From the NCBI GenBank assembly GCA_041641375.1, contig JBEPYM010000028.1:1-28699 (forward strand): a stretch of 28,699 nt of DNA. Direction: 5' to 3'. The notes beneath the pieces are model-generated. The model saw only the letters and a list, made by a program, of their open reading frames with translations, ran no database searches and was not told the DNA's origin. The position numbers were made by a program, and so were the translations under genes. The first letter of the stretch is position 1. Every line of letters begins with the position of its first letter. The stretch is from Paenibacillus_AK sp041641375. GTDB taxonomy: Bacteria; Bacillota; Bacilli; Paenibacillales; YIM-B00363. Shown here one piece after another: positions 1 through 8,043 of the stretch.

Positions 1-716
1 GGCCGCTCGATTCCGTACGTCACAGCCCGAACATCGAGCTCCAGCATGTCGCGAACATACGGATCGTCCACACATACGACCGCGCGCCCGTCTTTCTTGA
101 CCTGGCCGAGAAATTTCCGGTATGCGCTCTTCAGCTTCTCGAAATCGCCATCGTAGTTTTCGAGATGGTCCGCTTCGATGTTCGTTACGATTGCCACCAA
201 AGGATGATATTGAAGGAACGAGCCGTCGCTCTCATCCGCTTCCGCAACGACATAATCGCCTTTACCCGCCTTGGCATTGCTGCCGACGTTCATAATTTCG
301 CCGCCGATAATGTATGTCGGGTCCAACCCGGCTGTCTCCATGACGAGTGAAATCATGGATGTCGTCGTCGTCTTGCCGTGCGCTCCGGCCACGGCTACCC
401 CCTTCTTCTGGTCCATCAGCCGTGCGAGCATCTGAGAACGGTGAATAATCGGGATATTCAACTGCTCGGCCGCCACCATCTCCACATTATCTTTCGACAA
501 CGCCGTCGAATAAACGACCAGATCGGCTCCTTGCACGTGCTTTTCATCATGCCCGATAAACACATGCGCGCCTTTGGCCGCCAGCTTATCGGTCAGCTCC
601 TGACGAGCTACGTCGGAGCCGGAAACCCGGTATCCCATCTCGAGCATAACGCGGGCGATCGCACTCATGCCGTAGCCGCCGATGCCGATAAAATGAACAT
701 GTTCGAAAGAATGCAA
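1..716 (-). CDS. murC: UDP-N-acetylmuramate--L-alanine ligase MurC, 3' end cut by window edge
   Basis: MurC adds L-alanine to UDP-N-acetylmuramic acid with ATP, the first step of the peptidoglycan stem peptide, in the cytoplasm. The visible 238 residues carry the N-terminal UDP-binding glycine loop (residues 9-16, FIGIGGYG), the Mur-ligase ATP loop GAHGKTTTTS at 111-120 and the EADESDGSF stretch at 159-167; the C-terminal domain lies beyond the left edge. No ATG fits: the frame opens after a TGA near 753, and the best start is TTG at 716, giving MHSFEHVHFIG, the usual beginning of the family. Its ribosome site, AAAGGATGGTGA, contains the folC stop codon, 7 nt upstream, which suggests translational coupling. 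It is the third gene of the valS-folC-murC unit. The identification is firm; the TTG start is inferred from the ribosome site and the family. Confidence 0.93.
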   Translation of the reverse strand, partial: MHSFEHVHFIGIGGYGMSAIARVMLEMGYRVSGSDVARQELTDKLAAKGAHVFIGHDEKHVQGADLVVYSTALSKDNVEMVAAEQLNIPIIHRSQMLARLMDQKKGVAVAGAHGKTTTTSMISLVMETAGLDPTYIIGGEIMNVGSNAKAGKGDYVVAEADESDGSFLQYHPLVAIVTNIEADHLENYDGDFEKLKSAYRKFLGQVKKDGRAVVCVDDPYVRDMLELDVRAVTYGIER

Positions 717-723
717 GGAACCG

Positions 724-2100
724 TCACCATCCTTTGTCAGTATCGGTCATATTGTGAAGCCGCGCCCGTACGTCGGAGATTAAATATAACGACCCGGTCG
801 CCGCGAGCAATGCGCCAGGCTCTGCCAACGCGAGCAGCATATCCAGCGCCTTGCGGAAATCCGGCTCGCAGCGCAGCTCCGCATGAGCCCCCTGCTCCGT
901 CTTGAGCTCGGACGCAAGTCGGTACAGCTCCGCTGCGTCAAGCTTTTTGCGAAAATCCGGTTCTGTGAATACAAGGGTATCCGCTAACGGTAGTATATGC
1001 CTTACATAATCTTTATGATTCTTCGTCTCCAGCATTCCGATCATTATGTGCAGCTTGTCATATGTGTAGACGCTGCGCAGGGCGTCCGCCAGCGCCGCTG
1101 CTCCCTCTGCGTTATGAGCGCCATCAAGCAGCACGCGCATTCCGGGGCGTTCGACCGCCTCGACCAGCTCAAGCCGGCCGAGCCAAGACGCCGCCCGCAT
1201 TGCGGAGTAAAGCGGCTCGTCCTCCAGAATGACCGCGTAATATTGACGGAGCACCTCAAGCGTCATAAGCGCAGCGGCGGCATTGGTCACCTGATGGCGC
1301 CCGTTCATGCTGATCGTGAGATCCGGGAGGGCGCGGAACGGTCCGTCGAACGCAAAGCGCTGCTCATTCAGCGTGCTGGATTCGACCGCTACGTAGAAAT
1401 CCCGGTTGATGACATACAGCCGACTCTTCTTCTCCGCCGCAACCCGCTCCAGCACCTCCAGCACCTCAGGCTGCTCGGCTGTCGTGACAACCGGAACACC
1501 CGCCTTGATAATACCCGCCTTCTCGGCGGCGATCTGCGGCAGCGTCTCGCCAAGCACTTCCATATGATCATACCCGATGTTGGTTATGACCGAGACAATC
1601 GGCACCACGATATTGGTTGAATCGAGCCGCCCGCCCAGGCCGGTTTCCCACACGACAAAGTCGGGATACGCATGCCGGGCGAAAAACACGATTGCCAGAA
1701 TCGTCGTCACCTCAAACATCGTCGGATGGCCAAGCTCGCTCTGCTCCAGCTCCTCGCACAGCGGCTTAATTTGATTCATAATGGCGAGCAGCGGCTCAGC
1801 GCCGATATCATTCCCGTTCACCTGTATTCGATCGGTATAGCGCACCAGATAGGGCGAGTTGAAGGTGCCGACGTCGTAACCGGCTTCCGTCAGCACCTTG
1901 GTCAAATATGCGCACACCGACCCTTTGCCGTTCGTCCCCGCCACATGAATAAACTTCAGTCTGCGCTCAGGGTTGCCGAGCCGCTCCAGCATCCATTCCA
2001 TCCGGGCAAGCCCCGGCTTCGGACCGAAGCGAACAAGATTCGTCACCCACGCGATCGCCTCTTCCGCCGTACGGAAGCAGCCCTGTTGTTCAAGCTCCAT
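724..2100 (-). CDS. folC: Folylpolyglutamate synthase / dihydrofolate synthase FolC
   Basis: FolC attaches glutamate to dihydropteroate (dihydrofolate synthase) and lengthens the polyglutamate tail of folates, using ATP in the cytoplasm. The 458-residue product has the Mur-ligase-like P-loop AGTNGKGS at residues 54-61, followed by the SPYLVRYTDRI segment that is typical of FolC, the GLGGRLDSTN region, and LDGAHNAEG in the C-terminal domain. Length is slightly above the usual 420-440. It starts at ATG 2100, 7 nt after the valS stop; the SD AAAGGA overlaps the last valS codons. The same valS-folC adjacency is found in B. subtilis. The gene is intact. Regulation is probably from the T-box promoter upstream of valS, since no terminator or new promoter is visible between the genes. 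Confidence 0.95.
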   Translation of the reverse strand: MELEQQGCFRTAEEAIAWVTNLVRFGPKPGLARMEWMLERLGNPERRLKFIHVAGTNGKGSVCAYLTKVLTEAGYDVGTFNSPYLVRYTDRIQVNGNDIGAEPLLAIMNQIKPLCEELEQSELGHPTMFEVTTILAIVFFARHAYPDFVVWETGLGGRLDSTNIVVPIVSVITNIGYDHMEVLGETLPQIAAEKAGIIKAGVPVVTTAEQPEVLEVLERVAAEKKSRLYVINRDFYVAVESSTLNEQRFAFDGPFRALPDLTISMNGRHQVTNAAAALMTLEVLRQYYAVILEDEPLYSAMRAASWLGRLELVEAVERPGMRVLLDGAHNAEGAAALADALRSVYTYDKLHIMIGMLETKNHKDYVRHILPLADTLVFTEPDFRKKLDAAELYRLASELKTEQGAHAELRCEPDFRKALDMLLALAEPGALLAATGSLYLISDVRARLHNMTDTDKGW

Positions 2101-2107
2101 AATCGTT

Positions 2108-4780
2108 CTATCCTTTCAGTTCCGCAATACGCGCCAGCACCTTGTCGCGCTTGTCCATATAATCGTCGCGCTTGCGGCGCTCCTCCTCGATAACGGCAGC
2201 GGGAGCTTTCGCCACAAAGCCCTCGTTGGAAAGCTTCCGATCTACACGATCCACCTCGGCGTTCAAGCCAACAAGCTCCTTCTCGAGCCTGCTGATCTCC
2301 TGCTCGATGTCAATCAGCCCTGCAATCGGCAGGAACAGCTCTGCCCCGGTTACGACGCCCGTCATCGCCTTTTCCGGAGCCGCCATCCCCGCGTCAATCG
2401 TCAGCTTCGACGTTCCACAGAAGCGGACGAGATAGTCCTGGTTGCGCTCCAGCACCGACTGAACAGCTTCAGTGCCCGGCTTGATCGACAGCTCGACCTT
2501 CCGGCTCATCGGCGCATTGACCTCGGCGCGGATGTTGCGGACGGCACGAATGATATCCATAAGCAGGTTCATCTCACGAACCGCTTCGTCCGCCTCCAAC
2601 GCCGCATCATACGTCGGCCACGCTGCAAGCGAGATCGTCTCGCCCTCATGCGGCAGATGCTGCCAGATCTCCTCCGAGATAAAAGGCATGAACGGATGAA
2701 TCAGCCGCTGCGTCCGATCGAGCGTATACGCAAGCACCGACTGTGTGCTTCGCTTCGCCTGCTCATCCTGGCCGTATAAGCTCAGCTTTGCAAATTCAAT
2801 ATACCAGTCGCACAGATCGTCCCAGATGAAATTGTACAGCAGACGGCCGGTTTCGCCGAACTCGTACGCTGCCATCAGCCTGGTCACATCGCGCGACGTT
2901 TCGTTTAGACGGTGCAAGATCCAGCGGTCCGCCGTATTTAGCTTCGCCGACTCTAGCTTGATATCCGCTGCTTGGACACCCTCCAGATTCATGAGCGCGA
3001 ACCTCGAGGCGTTCCAGATCTTGTTCGCAAAGTTGCGCGCCTGCTCCACACGCTCCCACCGGAAGCGCAGATCCTGCCCCGGCGTGCTGCCCGTCGACAG
3101 CATAAACCGCATCGCATCGGCGCCGTATTTCTCGATAACTTCCAGCGGATCGACACCGTTGCCAAGCGACTTCGACATCTTGCGACCTTCTGCATCCCGC
3201 ACCAAGCCGTGAATCAGCACATCCTTGAACGGGACCCGATCCGTAAACTCGAGCGCCGTGAAAATCATGCGGGCAACCCAGAAGAAAATGATGTCGTATC
3301 CCGTAACAAGCACATCGGTCGGATAGTAGCGCTTGAAATCGCCCGATTTGTCATCCGGCCAGCCGAGCGTCGAGAACGGCCACAAGCCGGAGCTGAACCA
3401 CGTATCCAGAACATCGTTGTCCTGTTTCAGCTTCGTCGAGCCGCAGTGCGCACACGCGGAAGGCTCCTCCGACGCCACCGTTATGCCTCCGCAGTCGTCG
3501 CAATACCAAGCCGGAATACGGTGTCCCCACCACAGCTGCCGGGATATGCACCAATCGCGAATATTTTCGATCCAATGCATATACGTTTTTTCGAAACGAT
3601 CTGGAACGAAGGTTACGCCCTGTCCCGATTTTTGCGTCTCGATTGCACGATCCGCAAGCGGCTGCATCCGTACAAACCACTGCGTTGATAAATACGGCTC
3701 CACAACAGCGCCGCTGCGTTCGCTGTGTCCGACCTGATGCACATGCTCCTCGATTTTGACAAGAACGCCTGCCTGCTGCAAATCAGCAACGAGCTTCTTG
3801 CGGCATTCGAAACGATCCAGACCGGCATAGGGGCCTGCATTCGCATTCATCGTGCCGCTCTCATCCATCACGAGCACCTGCGGCAGTTCATGGCGCAAAC
3901 CGACCTCAAAGTCGTTCGGATCGTGAGCCGGCGTAATTTTGACCGCTCCGGAGCCGAACTCCTTCTCCACGTATTCGTCGGCGATAACCGGAATCTCGCG
4001 GCCGATGACCGGAAGCACGAGCAGCTTGCCGATCATATCCCGGTAACGCTCGTCCTCCGGATGAACCGCAACCGCCGTATCGCCGAGCATCGTCTCCGGA
4101 CGCGTTGTCGCAACCGTAATGGTGCCGGAGCCGTCCTTCAGCGGATACTGCAGGTGGTACAGCGCGCCCTGCACTTCTTTATATTCAACCTCAATGTCGG
4201 AGAGCGCGGTACGTGCCTGCGGGTCCCAATTAATGATTTTGTTGCCCCGATAAATGAGCCCCTTCTCATAGAGCCGTACGAACACCTCCCTGACCGCCTT
4301 CGACAGCCCCTCGTCCATCGTAAAGCGCTCGCGCGAATAATCGAGGGAGAAGCCCATCTTGGTCCATTGCTCGTGAATCGTCCGCTGCGAGTATTCCTTC
4401 CACTCCCATACACGCTCAAGAAATTTCTCCCGGCCGAGATCGTAACGGCTGACGCCTTCCTGGCGGAGCTGCTGCTCGACCTTCGCCTGCGTTGCGATTC
4501 CCGCATGATCGGTGCCCGGCAGCCACAGCGCATCGAAGCCCTGCATCCGCTTCATACGAATCAGAATGTCCTGCAACGTAAAATCGAGCGCATGCCCGAT
4601 ATGAAGCACACCCGTCACATTCGGCGGCGGAATGACGATCGTATAGGGTTTCGCATCGGGACGCTTGCCCGCTTCAAAAAAACCGTTCGTCTTCCAATAT
4701 TCATTCCATTTGTTCTCGGCTTCCTTCGGATCATAAGTTGTCGGCATCGATAGGCCGGGCTGAGCATTCGGTTCCGTCAT
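2108..4780 (-). CDS. valS: Valyl-tRNA synthetase ValS
   Basis: ValS charges tRNA(Val) with valine and edits threonine mischarging. The 890-residue protein shows the class I signature HIGH at residues 60-63 in PPPNVTGVLHIGHA, the editing domain with TTRPETMLGDTAVAVHPED, a CxxC...CxxC zinc-type pair (YCDDCGG, CAHCGS), DVLDTWFSSGLWPFS, and the KMSKS motif in GRKMSKSLGNGVDP. The C-terminal 70 residues form the tRNA-binding coiled coil of ValS, ending in AELKG. The frame is open upstream to 5029, but that extension crosses the T-box leader and terminator. The start at 4780 (MTEPNAQ) has the strong SD AGGAGGAG seven bases before it. It heads the valS-folC-murC unit and is controlled by the upstream tRNA-sensing leader. 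Confidence 0.97.
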   Translation of the reverse strand: MTEPNAQPGLSMPTTYDPKEAENKWNEYWKTNGFFEAGKRPDAKPYTIVIPPPNVTGVLHIGHALDFTLQDILIRMKRMQGFDALWLPGTDHAGIATQAKVEQQLRQEGVSRYDLGREKFLERVWEWKEYSQRTIHEQWTKMGFSLDYSRERFTMDEGLSKAVREVFVRLYEKGLIYRGNKIINWDPQARTALSDIEVEYKEVQGALYHLQYPLKDGSGTITVATTRPETMLGDTAVAVHPEDERYRDMIGKLLVLPVIGREIPVIADEYVEKEFGSGAVKITPAHDPNDFEVGLRHELPQVLVMDESGTMNANAGPYAGLDRFECRKKLVADLQQAGVLVKIEEHVHQVGHSERSGAVVEPYLSTQWFVRMQPLADRAIETQKSGQGVTFVPDRFEKTYMHWIENIRDWCISRQLWWGHRIPAWYCDDCGGITVASEEPSACAHCGSTKLKQDNDVLDTWFSSGLWPFSTLGWPDDKSGDFKRYYPTDVLVTGYDIIFFWVARMIFTALEFTDRVPFKDVLIHGLVRDAEGRKMSKSLGNGVDPLEVIEKYGADAMRFMLSTGSTPGQDLRFRWERVEQARNFANKIWNASRFALMNLEGVQAADIKLESAKLNTADRWILHRLNETSRDVTRLMAAYEFGETGRLLYNFIWDDLCDWYIEFAKLSLYGQDEQAKRSTQSVLAYTLDRTQRLIHPFMPFISEEIWQHLPHEGETISLAAWPTYDAALEADEAVREMNLLMDIIRAVRNIRAEVNAPMSRKVELSIKPGTEAVQSVLERNQDYLVRFCGTSKLTIDAGMAAPEKAMTGVVTGAELFLPIAGLIDIEQEISRLEKELVGLNAEVDRVDRKLSNEGFVAKAPAAVIEEERRKRDDYMDKRDKVLARIAELKG

Positions 4781-5060
4781 GTCGGTTCTCCTCCTGATTA
4801 CAATTAAAAAAAGCCCTTCGCCCGCAAAGGACGAAAGGCAAGCTTCCGTGGTACCACCTTCATTTCGCCGCGAAAACGTCCTGCGACGACACTTTGGACC
4901 GGATAACGGCGGCAAACCGGCTTGCAGACAAGCGACTCCGCGGCGACTTCGAATCGTGGCGCTCCCGCGAAATCTTCCAGCCTCTGGATTTCGCTCTCTG
5001 TCGGGTACCGACGTTCTACTCCTCCGCATCTTCGTCCGATTATGGATCAGATGCTAATGA
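4781..5060 (-). promoter_or_regulatory. T-box leader RNA of valS
   Basis: The minus-strand leader carries a clear T-box core at 4864-4846, reading AAUGAAGGUGGUACCACGG. Its UGGU bulge would pair with an uncharged tRNA ending ACCA, as tRNA(Val) does. The core is followed by an intrinsic terminator. Upstream is a long stem I region with an AGAGAGCGA purine-rich K-turn/AG-bulge-like segment. A GUC (valine) triplet at 4947-4945, in GAAGUCGCC, is the best candidate for the specifier codon; that assignment is tentative because I could not fold stem I rigorously. Known T-boxes of this type let transcription continue when uncharged tRNA accumulates. Confidence 0.88.
4806..4839 (-). terminator. T-box attenuator terminator before valS
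   Basis: On the minus strand an 11-bp stem (GCCUUUCGUCC with GGGCGAAGGGC, two or three G-U pairs) encloses a 5-nt loop and is followed by seven U residues, 25 nt before the valS ATG. This is the terminator that the T-box antiterminator competes with. Confidence 0.85.
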
Positions 5061-5065
5061 TTTCT

Positions 5066-5094
5066 ATCATACCGATGTTCCATTCAATCGTCAA
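5066..5094 (-). promoter_or_regulatory. Sigma-A promoter of the valS T-box leader
   Basis: TTGACG (5094-5089), exactly 17 bp spacer, TATGAT (5071-5066) on the minus strand, five of six matches in each box. The predicted transcript starts near 5060, which gives a leader of about 280 nt, a normal size for T-box RNAs. Confidence 0.8.
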
Positions 5095-5177
5095 TATTCC
5101 CCTGTACGACTCAGCATATCCAATTTCACCTCGCATAAACATGTAGGAGCGAAGCCGTTCCGAATGGAGGTGCCTTT

Positions 5178-5342
5178 ATGCAGCGTATTTGGTGGAAATA
5201 CCGACTCACCATCCGCGCCGTCCTGTTTCCTCTTATCTGCATCCAATTCGTCCGCACGCTGCTTCTTCCCAATCCGTTTGACGTGTTGGTGTTGTTTGTG
5301 CTTTTTCTCGCTCTTCTCGGCTTTTTATTTAACCTGTACTAA
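5178..5342 (+). CDS. Small hydrophobic membrane protein, 54 residues, unknown function
   Basis: This gene encodes MQRIWWKYRL and a further 44 residues. A strong ribosome site, GGAGGTG, stands 6 nt before the ATG, which is the main evidence that this short frame is real. A basic, tryptophan-containing N terminus is followed by two hydrophobic stretches, at about residues 14-30 (VLFPLICIQF) and 36-52 (VLVLFVLFLALLGFLF), joined by a short PNPFD turn. It is therefore probably a two-segment membrane hairpin. A perfect bidirectional terminator follows 33 bp after the stop. It lies on the plus strand between valS and spoVID, exactly where B. subtilis has ysxE, but is unrelated in size and direction. 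I do not recognise a family. No convincing promoter was found, apart from a weak sigma-E-like pair near 5090-5125. Confidence 0.72.
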   Translation: MQRIWWKYRLTIRAVLFPLICIQFVRTLLLPNPFDVLVLFVLFLALLGFLFNLY

Positions 5343-5375
5343 AGTTTGACAGAAGCATAACATGAACCCTCCGCA

Positions 5376-5425
5376 ACAGAAACGCCCCGCTCGTTACCTG
5401 GGGGTAACGAGCGGGGCGTTTCTGT
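5376..5425. terminator. Perfect 23-bp-stem bidirectional terminator
   Basis: A flawless inverted repeat (arms 5376-5398 and 5403-5425, loop TGGG) with ACAGAAACG outside and a GC-rich middle. It sits between two converging genes, the 54-residue membrane protein and spoVID. The U-rich run is inside the outer arm (GUUUCUGU) on both strands, so it can serve both directions. Confidence 0.88.
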
Positions 5426-5435
5426 CATTCAAGCG

Positions 5436-6545
5436 TCAGCTTGGAATATAGATGATCTGACCTTGCTGGACGGCTGCATCACCAAGCCTGTTGTACAGCG
5501 CGATTTGCCTGGAGCTGATGTTGTAGCGCTCCGCGATGGAATCGATCGTCTCTTCCTTCTGGACGATACACATCTTTACGCGCTTGAAGCTGGCGGACTC
5601 CTCTTCTTGACGAAGGAAAAGCTTCTTCCACTGGAGCGCATCCTTGACGACCGGCTCGTCGCTAGACTCCTGCGCGCGCTGCTGATTACCCTTGGAGGAC
5701 TGCTGCGCTTGCTGCTGCGTCGCAGCCTGCTTCCCAATCAGCGTCTCGAGTCCTCCGAGCGGCTGAACCGCGTTAGGCGCGGAAGCTTCCTTGGCTGCGG
5801 AGAAGGCGATTTTGGGCTCCTTCTTCTCGTCCACCACAACAGCTGCAAGCGGCTGGAAGGCAGCAGGCTGCACATTCGCCGACTCCGTGAAGAAGGTTTC
5901 GGCAGATGCGTTCACAACCGTCTCTGCGGGTGGCGCCACCGGTATGAACGGAGAGACGAAGCCCGGATTCACGTTCGGTTCTGTCACCGTCTGCGCCTGG
6001 AATGGAGCCACCACCGGTAGCTGCTGCGCGTTGGCCGCTTGCGGCTGCTGAGCGGGCAAGGTTTGCGGCTCTTGAGGCGGAACGGCCGAAGCGCGTTCAC
6101 CCGCATTCTCCTTCTCCTCCGCGCGGTGGGTAAACACCAAATCCTCTTCTCTCCACGACTGCTGCGCGCTCGTCACCATTTCGACCCCATGCAGGGACAG
6201 AATGCCGGTCACGTTCAAGCTACGCTGAGACAGCAGCTCTACATCGAAGTTCTCGATCTCTACGGCGATCTCGGACAGATCGGTCACACGGTTCATGGGC
6301 AGCGTAATTTCAACCGGTATGTAGTGAGTTAAGCGCTCTCCGCCCTCTGCTTCCCTACTGCCTTCCGGCGCATATACCCCGGACAGCAGCAGCTCACCTT
6401 TCAGAATCGCCTGATCTCCCTGCGGCAGCACCTCGATGCGCGGTACCAGCTCAATTTCTTCAAGATCGCGTATCCCTGGCACATCATCCGACAGCGTTAC
6501 CCGCTCATAAATATCAAATCGCAAGCCTGCTGGCTGTTCCGACAC
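5436..6545 (-). CDS. spoVID: Stage VI sporulation protein D-like coat morphogenetic protein with C-terminal LysM
   Basis: SpoVID guides the spore coat around the forespore surface and recruits SafA in B. subtilis; it is made in the mother cell. The 369-residue product has an N-terminal beta-rich SpoVID domain (LRFDIYERV..., about residues 8-135), a long low-complexity linker rich in Gln, Ala and Pro (about 135-310), and a C-terminal LysM domain (CIVQKEETIDSIAERYNIS to IIYIPS) that would bind peptidoglycan. It is clearly shorter than the B. subtilis protein, mainly in the linker. I chose the GTG at 6545: AAAGGAGGAG lies 5-7 nt before it, whereas the upstream GTG at 6569 has no SD and would place the ribosome site inside the gene. 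It sits downstream of hemL, as in B. subtilis. Identity rests on domain order and synteny. Confidence 0.85.
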   Translation of the reverse strand: MSEQPAGLRFDIYERVTLSDDVPGIRDLEEIELVPRIEVLPQGDQAILKGELLLSGVYAPEGSREAEGGERLTHYIPVEITLPMNRVTDLSEIAVEIENFDVELLSQRSLNVTGILSLHGVEMVTSAQQSWREEDLVFTHRAEEKENAGERASAVPPQEPQTLPAQQPQAANAQQLPVVAPFQAQTVTEPNVNPGFVSPFIPVAPPAETVVNASAETFFTESANVQPAAFQPLAAVVVDEKKEPKIAFSAAKEASAPNAVQPLGGLETLIGKQAATQQQAQQSSKGNQQRAQESSDEPVVKDALQWKKLFLRQEEESASFKRVKMCIVQKEETIDSIAERYNISSRQIALYNRLGDAAVQQGQIIYIPS

Positions 6546-6577
6546 ACGAACTCCTCCTTTCAAAATCACGTCCGTAC

Positions 6578-6607
6578 ATGTATATGGGCCAAGCGCGGCC
6601 TACATAC
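6578..6607 (-). promoter_or_regulatory. Possible sigma-E-like promoter for spoVID
   Basis: On the minus strand GTATGTA (6607-6601) and CATATACAT (6586-6578) are separated by 14 bp, the spacing used by sigma-E. The -10 starts with the expected CATA but the rest fits only partly. The spoVID gene in B. subtilis is sigma-E dependent, which makes the site plausible. Predicted start about 6571, 26 nt before the GTG. Confidence 0.3.
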
Positions 6608-6659
6608 CTGCAACTTTTGTCAGGAGGAGCTTCGATCGTCATCAAGCTTATTTCTGAGC

Positions 6660-7961
6660 TTATCCGATGTAGCGGCGCAGCGCTTCGCGGTGGGCCTCAA
6701 TGGTCAGCTCAATATCTTCATCGGTATGAGCAGCGGAGACAAATAATCCTTCAAATTGAGACGGAGCGATCGAAACGCCAAGATCGAGCAAATGTCCGAA
6801 TACGGAATTAAACGCCTTGAGATTGGAGGTTTTTGCCGTCTCGTAATCACGCACGCGCACTTCGGTAAAGAACGGACATACCATGGAGCCGACGCGGTTA
6901 ATCGTGCCGGGTACGCCAAGCTCGCGGGAGTTGGCTGCAATCCCCTCTGCAAGACGTGCCCCCTTGCGTTCCAGCTCCTCATAGACACCCGGCCTGCCGA
7001 GCAGCTTCAAGGTCGTATATCCCGCAGCCATAGCGAGCGGGTTGCCGGATAATGTGCCCGCTTGATAAATCGGACCGCTTGGCGCAATCATCTCCATGAT
7101 GTCGCGGCGTCCGCCATAAGCGCCGACCGGAAGCCCGCCGCCGATCACCTTGCCCAGACAGGTCAAGTCCGGGGTAATGCCGTACAAGCCTTGTGCGGAA
7201 TGAAGTCCGACCCTGAACCCGGTCATCACCTCGTCGAAGATGAGTACGGTGCCGTACTGCTGTGTAATGTGCCGCAGCCCCTCGAGAAAACCGGGTTCCG
7301 GCGGCACAACACCCATATTGCCGGCGATCGGCTCTACGATGATAGCCGCCAGGTCCTCGCCGTAACGCTCGAAGGCCAGCTTCACCGACTCCAGATCGTT
7401 GTAAGGCACCGTTATTGTATTCGCGGCAACGCTCTCCGGTACGCCGGGGGAATCAGGCAGCGCAAGTGTGGCGACACCCGACCCGGCTTTGATGAGGAGC
7501 GCATCCGCATGACCATGGTAGCAGCCCTCGAATTTCATAATCTTTTGCCGTCCGGTGAACCCTCTGGCCAGCCGCAGCGCGCTCATCGTCGCTTCCGTAC
7601 CCGAGCTGACCATTCGAACCATCTCGACGGACGGAACCCGCTCGCATACGAGCCGGGCCATTTCGGTCTCCAGCTCGGTCGGTGCGCCGAAGCTTGTCCC
7701 CTTCTCGGCGACTGCTCGAATCGCTTCAATCACTTCGGGATGGGAGTGACCGAGGATAAGCGGTCCCCACGATCCGATGTAGTCAATATACGTATTGCCG
7801 TCGATGTCGGTAATTCGGGAGCCCGAGCCGCGCTCGACATAAATGGGAGTGAGTCCGACCGATTTGAAGGCTCGCACCGGACTGTTGACACCGCCGGGGA
7901 TGAGCCCCTTCGCTTGCTCGAAAGCAACACGGGACTTTTCGTCTTTACGATATTTTTGCAT
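6660..7961 (-). CDS. hemL: Glutamate-1-semialdehyde 2,1-aminomutase HemL
   Basis: HemL converts glutamate-1-semialdehyde to 5-aminolevulinate, the second step of C5 heme synthesis, using pyridoxal or pyridoxamine phosphate. The 433 residues include the family's N terminus (AFEQAKGLIPGGVNSPVRAF), SSGTEATMSALRLARG at 119-134, FDEVMTGFR at 242-250 and the PLP lysine 271 in CLGKVIGGGLPVGA. The frame is open up to 8129, but that extension overlaps the divergent regulator gene. The ATG at 7961 (MQKYRKDEKS) has the ribosome site GAAGGTGGG and yields the usual protein length. It is separated from the other hem genes by the regulator at 8044-8703 and is followed by spoVID 114 nt downstream. No clear promoter is visible in the 82-bp divergent gap. 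Confidence 0.96.
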   Translation of the reverse strand: MQKYRKDEKSRVAFEQAKGLIPGGVNSPVRAFKSVGLTPIYVERGSGSRITDIDGNTYIDYIGSWGPLILGHSHPEVIEAIRAVAEKGTSFGAPTELETEMARLVCERVPSVEMVRMVSSGTEATMSALRLARGFTGRQKIMKFEGCYHGHADALLIKAGSGVATLALPDSPGVPESVAANTITVPYNDLESVKLAFERYGEDLAAIIVEPIAGNMGVVPPEPGFLEGLRHITQQYGTVLIFDEVMTGFRVGLHSAQGLYGITPDLTCLGKVIGGGLPVGAYGGRRDIMEMIAPSGPIYQAGTLSGNPLAMAAGYTTLKLLGRPGVYEELERKGARLAEGIAANSRELGVPGTINRVGSMVCPFFTEVRVRDYETAKTSNLKAFNSVFGHLLDLGVSIAPSQFEGLFVSAAHTDEDIELTIEAHREALRRYIG

Positions 7962-8043
7962 CTGATTTCCCACCTTCGCACCTACCTTTTTTATCGCTTT
8001 GTTGTTACAATAGAGCTTGAATAGAATGAAAGTAGGATGACAT

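Noticed and set aside
4781..5029. N-terminal extension of ValS
   Set aside because: The extension would translate the T-box leader and its terminator; the internal ATG 4780 has the strong ribosome site.
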